Shown piece after piece: positions 1 through 6,352 of a DNA stretch of 21,315 bases. Position 1 is the first letter of the stretch. Each line of letters opens with the position of its first letter. Both the position numbers and the translations under genes were made by a program. Below the pieces are notes generated by a model. That model did no database searches. It was not told the origin of the DNA and saw nothing but the letters and a program-made list of their open reading frames with translations. This stretch comes from a virus, in IMG/VR virus record IMGVR_UViG_3300047392_000073, positions 1 through 21,315 of that record; one strand, 5' to 3'.

Positions 1-18
1 GAACAGGAACTTAGCTAA
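1..18 (+). CDS. C-terminal end of an upstream gene (partial)
   Basis: Five codons reading E-Q-E-L-S and then TAA (16-18) lie at the window edge. The stop overlaps the next start in a TAATG junction, the coupling used at many other boundaries here. Nothing can be said about function. Confidence 0.4.
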   Translation, partial: EQELS

Positions 19-125
19 TGCCTTACTTCTGCCCTTATTGCTCAGAGGTATTTCTCGCAAACATTCATCGCCACGAATGCCCAGAATGTGGCTACTTTCT
101 AACCCAACAACTAGAGGAAATCTAA
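18..125 (+). CDS. Tiny zinc-ribbon-like protein (35 aa)
   Basis: ATG at 18 overlaps the preceding TAA (TAATG). The 35-residue product has two CPxC pairs, CPYC at residues 5-8 and CPEC at 21-24, with a His-rich stretch between (IHRHE), the layout of a rubredoxin-type zinc ribbon. There is no other domain. It begins a chain of small Cys-pair proteins running to 1024. Metal binding is inferred from the spacing; the function is unknown, and a role in host takeover or as an adaptor is only a guess. Confidence 0.6.
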   Translation: MPYFCPYCSEVFLANIHRHECPECGYFLTQQLEEI

Positions 126-127
126 AA

Positions 128-400
128 ATGTGTAACGAACTAACCCTTGACGATACTTTTGACCTAATCAAAATCTTTGATGTGCTTGACTCTGGCACGC
201 TACCAGACGCGGAACGCATAAGAGTTGCCACTATGTATTTAGAGGACTTTATCGCCCGTCGTGGCTACGATGAGAACCCTTTACGCCTAAACCTTGAAGC
301 GCAACGAATCGAAATGGAACACAAGGAACATTGCGTGACCTGTCAAACCTCTTACTCTTGGCAGATGTGTAACTCACTAAGAAAGGAACTAGAAAAATGA
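128..400 (+). CDS. Small hypothetical protein with C-terminal CxxC (90 aa)
   Basis: The start at ATG 128 is chosen because AGAGGA lies just upstream and the previous gene stops at 125; a longer reading from 38 would overlap that gene and adds an unlikely basic N-terminus. The N-terminal two thirds is predicted mostly helical and acidic. The C-terminus carries HCVTC and a further Cys (MCNSL), so a small metal site is possible. The stop overlaps the next ATG (ATGA at 397). The family is not recognised. Confidence 0.65.
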   Translation: MCNELTLDDTFDLIKIFDVLDSGTLPDAERIRVATMYLEDFIARRGYDENPLRLNLEAQRIEMEHKEHCVTCQTSYSWQMCNSLRKELEK

Positions 401-525
401 CTGACCCTTATTGCTCATCCTGCCACGAACTACTTAGCGGAGATAGGCACGAACACTTTTACAACCTACTGCTATGCGATGACTGTTTATTTGACTCCAT
501 AATTACAGAGGACAACCTAAGATGA
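397..525 (+). CDS. Tiny double-CxxC protein (42 aa)
   Basis: ATG at 397 overlaps the upstream TGA (ATGA), and its own TGA overlaps the next ATG at 522. The product has CSSC near the N-terminus and CDDC about 18 residues later, with a His-containing loop between, again a zinc-ribbon layout. A 12-base stretch encoding LSGD (433-444) is repeated exactly in the gene at 695, which hints at common descent. Function unknown. Confidence 0.6.
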   Translation: MTDPYCSSCHELLSGDRHEHFYNLLLCDDCLFDSIITEDNLR

Positions 526-698
526 CCAAGACTAAGCCTGCTGACCTAGTGCCAGATTACGCCGAACTTGCCAAGCACCGCACCCATGAAATCGAAATCT
601 GGGGTTGGTATGACGAGACGGAGGTTATTTTCTGTAACACTTGCGGAACCAAAATAATCGAACTAAACAACCCTAACGAGGAGGTTTGGACTAGATGA
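522..698 (+). CDS. Small hypothetical protein with one CxxC (58 aa)
   Basis: It is linked by ATGA overlaps at both ends (522 and 695). The N-terminus is Lys/Pro rich, followed by the segment HEIEIWGWYDETEVIF and then CNTCG. Only one Cys pair is present, so metal binding would need dimerisation or His/Asp ligands. Not recognised as a named family. Its support comes from tight coupling and its place in the Cys-pair gene chain. Confidence 0.55.
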   Translation: MTKTKPADLVPDYAELAKHRTHEIEIWGWYDETEVIFCNTCGTKIIELNNPNEEVWTR

Positions 699-838
699 TC
701 TGCGCCTACTGTAAATCGGATCTAAACAAGATCCTTAGCGGAGATTACTGTTACCGCCGTAGAACCTTTGACGGCAACCCTAAACTTCATTCCCCTTGGA
801 TCATTGAACCCGTTGAACCTATCGAAAGAGAGTATTAG
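695..838 (+). CDS. Tiny CxxC protein (47 aa)
   Basis: The ATG at 695 overlaps the upstream stop in ATGA. The product begins MICAYC, with a third Cys at residue 19 (GDYCYRRR) and an acidic C-terminus. It shares the exact 12-mer encoding LSGD (734-745) with the gene at 397, suggesting a diverged duplicate that lost its second Cys pair. The next gene follows after 3 bases. Function unknown. Confidence 0.55.
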   Translation: MICAYCKSDLNKILSGDYCYRRRTFDGNPKLHSPWIIEPVEPIEREY

Positions 839-841
839 AAA

Positions 842-1024
842 ATGAGATGTCAGCTTTGCGGATGGAACGCAGAACACACAACCAACCTATCTTTTTGCCC
901 TGATTGCGGATCGGGAGAGAACCTATCCCATTACGCAGACGAGGCTAACGACGCATACATCCATTGCTACGCCTGTAACACGATGATGTTGTATTGGCAG
1001 TTTCGCAATCACGCCTGTGGATAA
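842..1024 (+). CDS. Small multi-Cys zinc-binding-like protein (60 aa)
   Basis: Three Cys pairs are visible (CQLC at residues 4-7, CPDC around 19-22, CYAC around 42-45), with a terminal HACG. This is the most Cys-rich member of the 18-1024 chain. The last codons and the stop (TAA 1022-1024) lie inside a perfect DnaA box on the opposite strand, so the gene end is shared with the putative origin. A nucleic-acid or protein adaptor role is possible; no specific function can be assigned. Confidence 0.65.
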   Translation: MRCQLCGWNAEHTTNLSFCPDCGSGENLSHYADEANDAYIHCYACNTMMLYWQFRNHACG

Positions 1025-1081
1025 CTCTGTGGATAACTTTTTCACGGATTTATAGTCGCTTCCCTAGAAAAACATCCTAGT

Positions 1082-1121
1082 CTTAGTGTGCTTAGTAGTA
1101 TCAACTACACTAATACTAAGC
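1082..1121. repeat. Inverted repeat cluster in the origin region
   Basis: GCTTAGTA (1090-1097) and TACTAAGC (1114-1121) form an 8-bp perfect stem around a 16-nt loop. A second pair, TTAGTGT (1083-1089) and ACACTAA (1107-1113), interleaves with it. Four copies of a TTAGT core, two on each strand, therefore sit within 40 bp. The layout suits iterons or an operator for a dimeric DNA-binding protein, possibly the product of the gene at 1311. Confidence 0.45.
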
Positions 1122-1215
1122 AAGTTCCTATATAGACCGACTAAAAAACCTAAAAAAGTTATCCACAGCCCGCATAAACAAAGGGCTTCAGAGGCGCACT
1201 TTTTTGAAACCCGAT

Positions 1216-1244
1216 TTGACAAACAAAAAAACCTAAAATAAACT
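1216..1244 (+). promoter_or_regulatory. Sigma70-like promoter for the gene at 1311
   Basis: A perfect -35 hexamer TTGACA (1216-1221) is followed after exactly 17 bp by TAAACT (1239-1244), which keeps four of six TATAAT positions. Transcription would start near 1250, leaving a leader of about 60 nt. That leader contains a weak hairpin (CTAATC 1262-1267 with GATTAG 1280-1285). The second A-rich 13-mer lies within the spacer, so origin melting and transcription may be linked. Confidence 0.55.
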
Positions 1245-1310
1245 GATTTTTACCAACCTGCCTAATCTGTCCATCGTAGGATTAGACAAACTAATAAAGA
1301 GAGATGAAAA

Positions 1311-1943
1311 ATGGCTAAAAACTACTACGACCCCGAATACGGCGAAATGATCGGCATTGCGGAAGTCGAAAAAATCACAGGAATAACCAAAGCTCAGCTA
1401 CGAAACTGGCGCAAACCTGAACACCACCACCTAGCAAAGTTTGACTATTTTGCGGGCGAAGCCAACCAGATCTGGTATCGCAAAGACGATGTAGAACACT
1501 ACCTAAGCACTCACGGCGTAAAGCTTGGTCAGTCTGGCTTGAAGCGCGTTGAAATGCCTAACTCAGTCAAAGCCCCTGTCGTGATCCTTGAGCTTGACGA
1601 GAACAAGCGTTCAGTCTTAGAGTCATTGACTAAGGTAACTACTCAGAATGTATGGCTACGCTATTACAACGAGTTGGCTGAGCGTCACGGTCAGAGCTTC
1701 TTTACCTTTATCAAGCCAGAACAGGCACGCTTGTATGGTCTTTGGAAGGGCGTAGATGTTACTGATGTAAAGTTCTTGCCACATAACCGCAGAGATGAGA
1801 ACCTAGAGCTTTTCTATGCTGGCTCAGTCTTTGCTATTCGTAAGTTCATTGCCTCGATGTCTGATGGCATTGTTAGCATTACCGATCAGGAGATTATCCA
1901 AATCCCTATCGGAGCAGTCCCACCTGAAAAAGAAACTAAGTAA
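1311..1943 (+). CDS. MerR/excisionase-like helix-turn-helix DNA-binding protein (210 aa)
   Basis: Residues about 14-70 read as a winged helix-turn-helix of the MerR/excisionase type: EVEKITGITKAQLRNWR as the HTH, then IWYRKDDVEHYL as the wing. The remaining 140 residues are not recognised. The start at ATG 1311 follows an AGAGAG element. It is the first gene after the origin-like region and its promoter, and opens the operon running to about 3068, so a regulator or origin-binding factor is a reasonable guess. Clear integrase or phage-attachment features are absent, so a true excisionase role is unlikely. Confidence 0.75.
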   Translation: MAKNYYDPEYGEMIGIAEVEKITGITKAQLRNWRKPEHHHLAKFDYFAGEANQIWYRKDDVEHYLSTHGVKLGQSGLKRVEMPNSVKAPVVILELDENKRSVLESLTKVTTQNVWLRYYNELAERHGQSFFTFIKPEQARLYGLWKGVDVTDVKFLPHNRRDENLELFYAGSVFAIRKFIASMSDGIVSITDQEIIQIPIGAVPPEKETK

Positions 1944-1981
1944 ACCAATCCCAACCGAACACTAACCAAAGGAGAATCAAA

Positions 1982-2191
1982 ATGGCAAAACAGTTCACAT
2001 TCTGGTATTCAGAAACTTACACATACAAGGCTTGGTTTGAGGCTGAGTCAATCGAGGAAGCCCGCGAGCTTCTCAATCAGGTTTGGAACTCAGACCTAGA
2101 TCTTGAGGAGGATCTCCCTAAGTTCGGCAACAAGGACAAGAACTTTGAGCTAGACATTGACCTAGCTACCCTTGAGGAGGTCGAGGACTAA
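1982..2191 (+). CDS. Small acidic hypothetical protein (69 aa)
   Basis: Good ribosome site AAAGGAG (1968-1974), ATG at 1982. The N-terminal half is aromatic rich and strand-like (FTFWYSETYTYKAWFEAES), followed by an amphipathic helix (IEEARELL) and a strongly acidic C-terminus. About 19 Asp/Glu stand against 6 Lys/Arg. The stop overlaps the next ATG (TAATG at 2191). It resembles small phage proteins with an FEA-x-S-x-EEA motif, but no function is known to me. Confidence 0.7.
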   Translation: MAKQFTFWYSETYTYKAWFEAESIEEARELLNQVWNSDLDLEEDLPKFGNKDKNFELDIDLATLEEVED

Positions 2192-2544
2192 TGGGCAACC
2201 GCGTAACTGTAAACATTTCAAGCAAAGAGTTTGAAACCCCTATCAACATCTACTCACATTGGTCTGGTGATGAGATCTACCCAGTAGTTCAGGAAGTCCT
2301 AGAAATCTCTGACCGTATCGGTGATGGCTCATACCTAACCGCTCAGATCGTCAATGCCGTGTTCACTCAGCTAGGTTATGACGGCAAGACTGGCTTCGGA
2401 CTCTGGGCAGCTCAGCTTGAGTCTGATCGCTGGGACGACAACGATCCTATGTTCGTAGACGCAGACACAGGGCAATGGCGTATCGGTAACGGCGAGATGG
2501 ACTGGCAAGACAAGGGCACCCGCATTGATGAGGTGCTTGTCTAA
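2191..2544 (+). CDS. Conserved-looking acidic phage protein with HWSG motif (117 aa)
   Basis: Coupled to its neighbours by TAATG at both ends. The segment INIYSHWSGDEIYPVVQEVL followed by a GFGLWAAQLESD region recalls a phage family with a Y-S-H-W-x-G start and a GFG motif; its function is not known. It is acidic, with about 21 Asp/Glu to 8 Lys/Arg. It sits second in a row of three acidic proteins. Confidence 0.7.
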   Translation: MGNRVTVNISSKEFETPINIYSHWSGDEIYPVVQEVLEISDRIGDGSYLTAQIVNAVFTQLGYDGKTGFGLWAAQLESDRWDDNDPMFVDADTGQWRIGNGEMDWQDKGTRIDEVLV

Positions 2545-2795
2545 TGGAGGTTACATTCAACCTATGGGATGCTGACGAGTATGGCGATGGCACTAGCAAG
2601 GGTAAGCAGTTGACGGCTTACATTTATGAGGATGGAGCTACTATCACCGACGTATACATCTCTGTGTCCCTGTCTGATGACGATTACAACGCTTTCTCTG
2701 ACGCTGATGACTCTTGGCACTTGAGTGGCGATCCGCTATTCCCCGCACTACTAGAAACCTTTGTCCTGTATCAACTATTAGAAAGAAGCAAGTAA
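2544..2795 (+). CDS. Small strongly acidic hypothetical protein (83 aa)
   Basis: The start overlaps the upstream stop (TAATG at 2544). It has 17 Asp/Glu and only 4 Lys/Arg, with Asp clusters at SLSDDDYNAFSDADD, then a hydrophobic C-terminal helix (LFPALLETFVLYQLL). No family recognised. It could be a DNA mimic or protein-binding factor, on the basis of charge alone. The next gene begins immediately after its stop. Confidence 0.65.
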   Translation: MEVTFNLWDADEYGDGTSKGKQLTAYIYEDGATITDVYISVSLSDDDYNAFSDADDSWHLSGDPLFPALLETFVLYQLLERSK

Positions 2796-3068
2796 ATGAA
2801 AGATCTATGGGTATCAGCTGATGGCTCTTGGGGAGTCAATCAGGTAAAGAAGTTTGACACTACCAACTGGCTTGACAAGGACTGGGATCGCCTTGACGCT
2901 GAGTGTGACCGCGATAAGCTGAAGCTGGCTAAATACATTACTCGTAAGCGCAACAAGCAGGCTAAGCGGGCTCAGGAGGCTCAGGCGTGGTGTGGCTCGT
3001 TTGATGCCCAGTTCCCTGAGGTGAGAACCTTCATCATTGGCGAAGACGGCGTAACCGAGATCCTCTAG
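2796..3068 (+). CDS. Hypothetical protein with basic helical centre (90 aa)
   Basis: ATG follows the previous TAA with no gap. The central region (KLKLAKYITRKRNKQAKRAQ) is highly basic and likely helical, in contrast to the acidic proteins before it; the C-terminus is short and strand-like (VRTFIIGEDGVTEIL). Nucleic-acid binding is conceivable. It is the last gene before the hairpin at 3074-3113, so it probably ends the operon that starts at 1311. Confidence 0.65.
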   Translation: MKDLWVSADGSWGVNQVKKFDTTNWLDKDWDRLDAECDRDKLKLAKYITRKRNKQAKRAQEAQAWCGSFDAQFPEVRTFIIGEDGVTEIL

Positions 3069-3073
3069 ATACA

Positions 3074-3113
3074 AGAATGCCCCGCCGAACATAAGCTCTA
3101 GGCGGGGCATTCT
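3074..3113 (+). terminator. Perfect 13-bp hairpin, terminator-like
   Basis: AGAATGCCCCGCC (3074-3086) pairs perfectly with GGCGGGGCATTCT (3101-3113) around a 14-nt loop. It starts six bases after a stop codon. No U-run follows (CTCCCAAA), so it is not a canonical intrinsic terminator; mRNA 3'-end protection or a processing site is possible. Confidence 0.65.
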
Positions 3114-3148
3114 CTCCCAAACAAACACTAACCGAAAGGAAGTTAGTA

Positions 3149-3424
3149 ATGACCGACAAACAACCACGAATGCCGTATTCAAAGGATACACCACAAAACC
3201 TGAGGTTGTCTAGTAGCTTCTTGGACTCGATCCGTGTCCTCGGATGGAAACCTACGCAGAACGCCGCGCTCGTGAATACCTTCCACAAGAACGGCACAGT
3301 CGTTTCGATCCAAGCTACTTCGCGACTCGGCAAAAGTTATCATCTCGTGATTAGCAAAACTGACGGTGTTGTGATTAGACTTCTTACACAGTCGGAAATC
3401 CTAGATTTTCTGAGAACCCAATAA
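3149..3424 (+). CDS. Hypothetical protein (91 aa)
   Basis: ATG at 3149 follows GAAAGGAAG. It is a basic small protein with alternating strands in its second half (GTVVSIQATSRLGKSYHLVI) and no Cys or known motif. The leader shares the 10-mer AACACTAACC with the leader of the gene at 1982. First gene after the 3074 hairpin. Function unknown. An opposite-strand reading over the same DNA exists but has no ribosome site. Confidence 0.65.
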   Translation: MTDKQPRMPYSKDTPQNLRLSSSFLDSIRVLGWKPTQNAALVNTFHKNGTVVSIQATSRLGKSYHLVISKTDGVVIRLLTQSEILDFLRTQ

Positions 3425-3442
3425 AAAGCAAAGGAAAGCAAA

Positions 3443-3820
3443 ATGCCCAAAGAAACCACCGAGCGCAACCTGCTTCAGGAAGCCAAAGATGCCCTAGTCA
3501 CCACGCCTAAGGCAACCAAAGAGGACACTAGCCTTGTTGAGGCTTCTGACCCGATCCTCGCGAACGAGCTTTTGGCTCGCCGTGTAGCCCTCGTTGACCA
3601 GATCAAGTTGCTCACCGCCGAGAAGGTCGAGATCGAGAACATCATCAAGGATGCTATCGGCAAGAAGGACTCACTCACGATCCACGGCGCTAAGGTTGCC
3701 ACCATCTCTCGCTGGCGCGAAACGAGAGTCCTGACTGATGTAGTCAAAGAGATGCTACCCGTCTTGGACTACCCTGAGCTTTACAAGCGTGACAACAAGT
3801 CGAAGTTGACGATCCACTAA
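3443..3820 (+). CDS. Coiled-coil small phage protein (125 aa)
   Basis: Strong ribosome site AAAGGAAAG before ATG 3443. The N-terminal 35 residues are polar, then a helical coiled-coil-like stretch (LLARRVALVDQIKLLTAEKVEIENIIKDAI), then a short beta-rich segment (SLTIHGAKVATISRWRETR) and a basic C-terminus. That arrangement recalls small proteins found beside phage recombination nucleases, but this is a weak resemblance. Coupled to the next gene by TAATG at 3820. Confidence 0.7.
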   Translation: MPKETTERNLLQEAKDALVTTPKATKEDTSLVEASDPILANELLARRVALVDQIKLLTAEKVEIENIIKDAIGKKDSLTIHGAKVATISRWRETRVLTDVVKEMLPVLDYPELYKRDNKSKLTIH

Positions 3821-4035
3821 TGTATGTCTGGACTGTAATCAACGGTAAGGCTACCTTCGTCAATGATGAGGAGATCGATCCTTGTGAGAAGTGTGGTGAG
3901 CGCCTGAGCGTATGCGAGGATAACAACTGTCTAGGCGAAGAGGACTTCGACGACTACGGCTGTATCATTTGTGGCGCTGAGCGAGCCTCTGCTTGCCGTT
4001 GCGACTATGACTACGAGAGCGCAGCTGGCAAGTGA
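3820..4035 (+). CDS. Cys-rich acidic zinc-binding-like protein (71 aa)
   Basis: Contains CEKCG, then C-x6-C (around CEDNNC), CIICG and CRC: eight Cys in 71 residues, embedded in acidic sequence. Two treble-clef or ribbon-like zinc sites are plausible. It begins at a TAATG junction and ends in a GTGA overlap with the helicase gene, so both are translated together; a helicase accessory factor is one inference. Function otherwise unknown. Confidence 0.7.
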   Translation: MYVWTVINGKATFVNDEEIDPCEKCGERLSVCEDNNCLGEEDFDDYGCIICGAERASACRCDYDYESAAGK

Positions 4036-5546
4036 TCTTCGACGAAATCCTTTACGACTACCAGAAGGAAGCTGCTACTCGCATCAGCGAAGCTAAGCGC
4101 ATCCTGTTGGCGGATCAGCCAGGCTTGGGCAAGACGCTTGAGGTTTTGGGTGGGCTTGAACTTGCTGGGTTGTTGAGCAAGCCAAGCACTATCCTGATCG
4201 TTACTCCGATCATCAACGCGCAGACTACTTGGCGTGACTCGATCGAGCGTTTTGTCAAACCTCGTTACCCTGATGTGACACTCATTGACGCATCTAAGGG
4301 AACAGCTAGCCAGAAGTCTAAGCAGTTCAAGCAGGTCTACCCTGATGGTCCTGTGATCGTCTTGGCTAACCATAACGCGCTTGACATGACAGCTAAGGGT
4401 GTTCGCGTGCCTGAGCTTGTAACCCCTGCCTATGATGCCGTGATCATTGATGAAAGCCACCTTGTGTTGCCGATCAAGGATCACCGCAAGCTAACCAACT
4501 TCTGGAAGGGCTTGGGCAAGGTTGAGATGAACAGCGAATGTATCCGTGTAGCAATCTCTGGAACGCCTGATCGTGGCAAGCTAGAGAATCGTTACGGCAC
4601 ATGGGTATTCCTTCACCCTGAGCATGTATCCACTAAGTGGGCATGGCTTGAGGAGAACTTTTGGATGAGCGAACAGCGCGTATCCAAGACTCGCACGATC
4701 AAGGTTGCCACCACTCTCAAGAAGCAAGATGCTTGGCTTGAGCGCGACAAGGCATGGATGATCCGCAGAACTAAGCAAGAGGTGCTACCTCAGCTACCAC
4801 CTAAGCGCTATGTGGATGTCGAGGTTGAACTCGGCAAGGATCAGCGCTCTGCTTACTACACCCAACAGATGAATAGTGAAAGGAAGATTTATGATGCCAA
4901 AGTTGAAGACCGTGACTCTGGGGAGGCGATGGTCTTTGCACTTCGAGCTCGTCAGTTATCCACCTGTTCTTGGAAAGAAGAGGACGGTCGGATTACGCCT
5001 GTTGTCGGAGGGCACTCTGCAAAACTGGAGTGGCTATTGGAATGGTTTGCTGGGCGTGCGTTTATCGAACAGGACAGCATGGCTGATAATGCTGCAAAGG
5101 TTGTCATCGTCAGCCAGTTCTCTAAAGTCCTTCACTGGCTTAAGGCAGAACTAGATGGGCGAGGTATTAGCTGTGATGTGCTCGACGGTAATGCTTCTGA
5201 TAATGTTCGTGCATCTATTCAGCGAGAGTTTCAGGCTGGGAGTCTTCGTGTTGTGTTGCTCAGTGGGTCTATGGGTGTGGGCATCAACCTTGATGCTGCC
5301 GATGACTTGATTATGTTGGATTCACCGTATGACCCTGACCGCATTGAGCAGATCGAGGATCGCGTTCACCGCGCATCTAACATGCACCATGTGACTATCT
5401 GGAATGTGATTGCTAAGGACACTATCGACCAAGCGATCATGGAGAAGGTAAGCAAGCGCTATGTAGTAACGCGAGGCGTTATGGATGGCTCTCGCGGTGT
5501 TGAGTTCGGGCGAGATGTTATCGCTCGTGTTATGAAGGAGAGCTAG
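4032..5546 (+). CDS. SNF2-like superfamily 2 helicase/ATPase (504 aa)
   Basis: A SWI2/SNF2-type DNA translocase. Motifs in order: Walker A DQPGLGKT (residues 28-35), DESH box (140-143), SGTP motif III (176-179), IRRTKQEV (244-251), and C-terminal helicase motifs with GVGINL (415-420) and QIEDRVHR (440-447). Both RecA-like lobes are complete. The start is GTG at 4032, in a GTGA overlap with the upstream gene. Phage SNF2 proteins usually sit in replication/recombination blocks, as here, and are thought to help fork restart or remodelling. No methyltransferase partner is present, so a restriction role is not supported. Confidence 0.92.
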   Translation: MIFDEILYDYQKEAATRISEAKRILLADQPGLGKTLEVLGGLELAGLLSKPSTILIVTPIINAQTTWRDSIERFVKPRYPDVTLIDASKGTASQKSKQFKQVYPDGPVIVLANHNALDMTAKGVRVPELVTPAYDAVIIDESHLVLPIKDHRKLTNFWKGLGKVEMNSECIRVAISGTPDRGKLENRYGTWVFLHPEHVSTKWAWLEENFWMSEQRVSKTRTIKVATTLKKQDAWLERDKAWMIRRTKQEVLPQLPPKRYVDVEVELGKDQRSAYYTQQMNSERKIYDAKVEDRDSGEAMVFALRARQLSTCSWKEEDGRITPVVGGHSAKLEWLLEWFAGRAFIEQDSMADNAAKVVIVSQFSKVLHWLKAELDGRGISCDVLDGNASDNVRASIQREFQAGSLRVVLLSGSMGVGINLDAADDLIMLDSPYDPDRIEQIEDRVHRASNMHHVTIWNVIAKDTIDQAIMEKVSKRYVVTRGVMDGSRGVEFGRDVIARVMKES

Positions 5547-5797
5547 TGGCTAACTTCAAGCACAAGGTATGCACGATCAATGGCTGTGAGCGTAAGCACA
5601 AGGCTCGTGGGATGTGTAACCCACATTACATGGAGGCTATGCGTAACTGGGAGTTCGAGCCTAAAGCTTGGGCTAAGCCCATGGAGGAGCGCAAGCGACC
5701 TCGCAGGGATCCAGTTACTAAAGAGATCATTGAAGTCCTGCCAACAGTTGACGCTGATGGCTTCTGGGACTTTGTAAAGAAAGAGATGCAACTATGA
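5546..5797 (+). CDS. Small zinc-finger-like basic protein (83 aa)
   Basis: Starts with GTG at 5546, overlapping the helicase stop (TAGTG). The N-terminal motif C-x4-C-x7-ARGMCNPHY (residues 9-28) is a Cys3-His metal site often seen in actinophage small proteins and at the ends of HNH proteins. The middle is basic and Arg/Pro rich (EERKRPRRD); the C-terminus is helical. A DNA-binding accessory role is likely but unproven. It overlaps the next start by 4 bp (ATGA at 5794). Confidence 0.7.
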   Translation: MANFKHKVCTINGCERKHKARGMCNPHYMEAMRNWEFEPKAWAKPMEERKRPRRDPVTKEIIEVLPTVDADGFWDFVKKEMQL

Positions 5798-6021
5798 AAG
5801 CAGAAGTAGCAATCGGCTACACGATCAGACAGCTTCGCAAAGAGCGAGGATGGTTTGCTATTGATCTTGCTTACCAAGTTCCGATCGCCAGGGCTTACCT
5901 ATCTGAGATCGAACATGGACACAAGGCACCCTCTATTGCTATGCTGAGTGACATCGCCCGCGCATTACAGATGAAGCCGTCAGAGTTTTGGCGTGCTGTC
6001 GCAGAAAGAATTGATGAATAA
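5794..6021 (+). CDS. XRE/Cro-type helix-turn-helix regulator (75 aa)
   Basis: A complete small HTH_3 domain: IRQLRKERGW, then IDLAYQVPIARAYLSEIEHG as the HTH with the typical SEIEHGH-K-PS turn, and MLSDIARALQM afterwards. It consists of the domain alone, with no dimerisation or cleavage region, so it is a minimal regulator rather than a CI-like repressor. Its stop overlaps the WhiB gene by 8 bp, so the two regulators are probably made together. Operators were not identified. Confidence 0.88.
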   Translation: MKAEVAIGYTIRQLRKERGWFAIDLAYQVPIARAYLSEIEHGHKAPSIAMLSDIARALQMKPSEFWRAVAERIDE

Positions 6022-6352
6022 CTACAACGAGAAGATGTGGGACGCGATTCAACTCGCTGACCTAATCAAAGCTGAAGCATTCGGCAAGACTCCATGTATG
6101 GATGACCCTGACCGCTGGTTCCCTGAGCAGTCAAGCGAAGTTGGCGGAGAGTCCCCAGCTTCAATGAGCGAGATCCGCCAGACTAAACAGATGTGCAAGC
6201 AGCACTGCTTCGTTGTCAACGAGTGTTTGAACTATGCGTTGAAGCACCGCGAGGATCAAGGCATCTGGGGCGGGACTTCAAGCATCGAACGCCGTCAGCT
6301 CCGCGCACTAAGAAAGAAAATGTCCGACCCTGATGCTAAGGTGAACTTCTAA
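6014..6352 (+). CDS. whiB: WhiB-family iron-sulfur transcription factor (112 aa)
   Basis: Cys28 in TPCMDDPDRWFP, then Cys61, Cys65 and Cys71 (CKQHCFVVNECLNYAL) and the G-I-W-G-G turn (83-87) followed by basic residues RRQLRALRKK identify a WhiB-like protein. Host WhiB proteins bind a [4Fe-4S] cluster and the sigma factor SigA; phage versions can block the host homologue. The start at ATG 6014 is chosen over GTG 5993 because AGAAAGA precedes it. The middle Cys pair is spaced CxxxC rather than the usual CxxC. Coupled to the next gene by TAATG. Confidence 0.9.
   Translation: MNNYNEKMWDAIQLADLIKAEAFGKTPCMDDPDRWFPEQSSEVGGESPASMSEIRQTKQMCKQHCFVVNECLNYALKHREDQGIWGGTSSIERRQLRALRKKMSDPDAKVNF

Larger units (their letters stand above)
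1016..1250. other. Putative replication origin with three DnaA boxes
   Basis: Three exact 9-mers of the DnaA box TTATCCACA occur: two on the minus strand at 1016-1024 and 1028-1036, and one on the plus strand at 1159-1167. Between and beyond them the DNA is A/T rich, with an exact 13-mer AAAAAACCTAAAA at 1143-1155 and 1226-1238, reminiscent of the unwinding-element 13-mers of oriC. Inverted repeats lie at 1082-1121. This is the longest gene-free stretch in the window (1025-1310). Origin function is inferred; a DnaA-titrating or regulatory site is the alternative. Confidence 0.6.

Noticed and set aside
1311-1943. Excisionase and a lysogeny module
   Set aside because: Only the HTH resembles excisionases; no integrase, attachment site or CI-like repressor was found.
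2814-3333. Two minus-strand frames crossing 2814-3333
   Set aside because: They oppose well-supported + strand genes and the 3074 hairpin, have no ribosome sites, and their products look like frame shadows.
4868-5335. Apparent change of codon style within the SNF2 gene, suggesting recombination
   Set aside because: The impression is by eye only; the helicase motifs continue without a break, and no codon statistics could be run.
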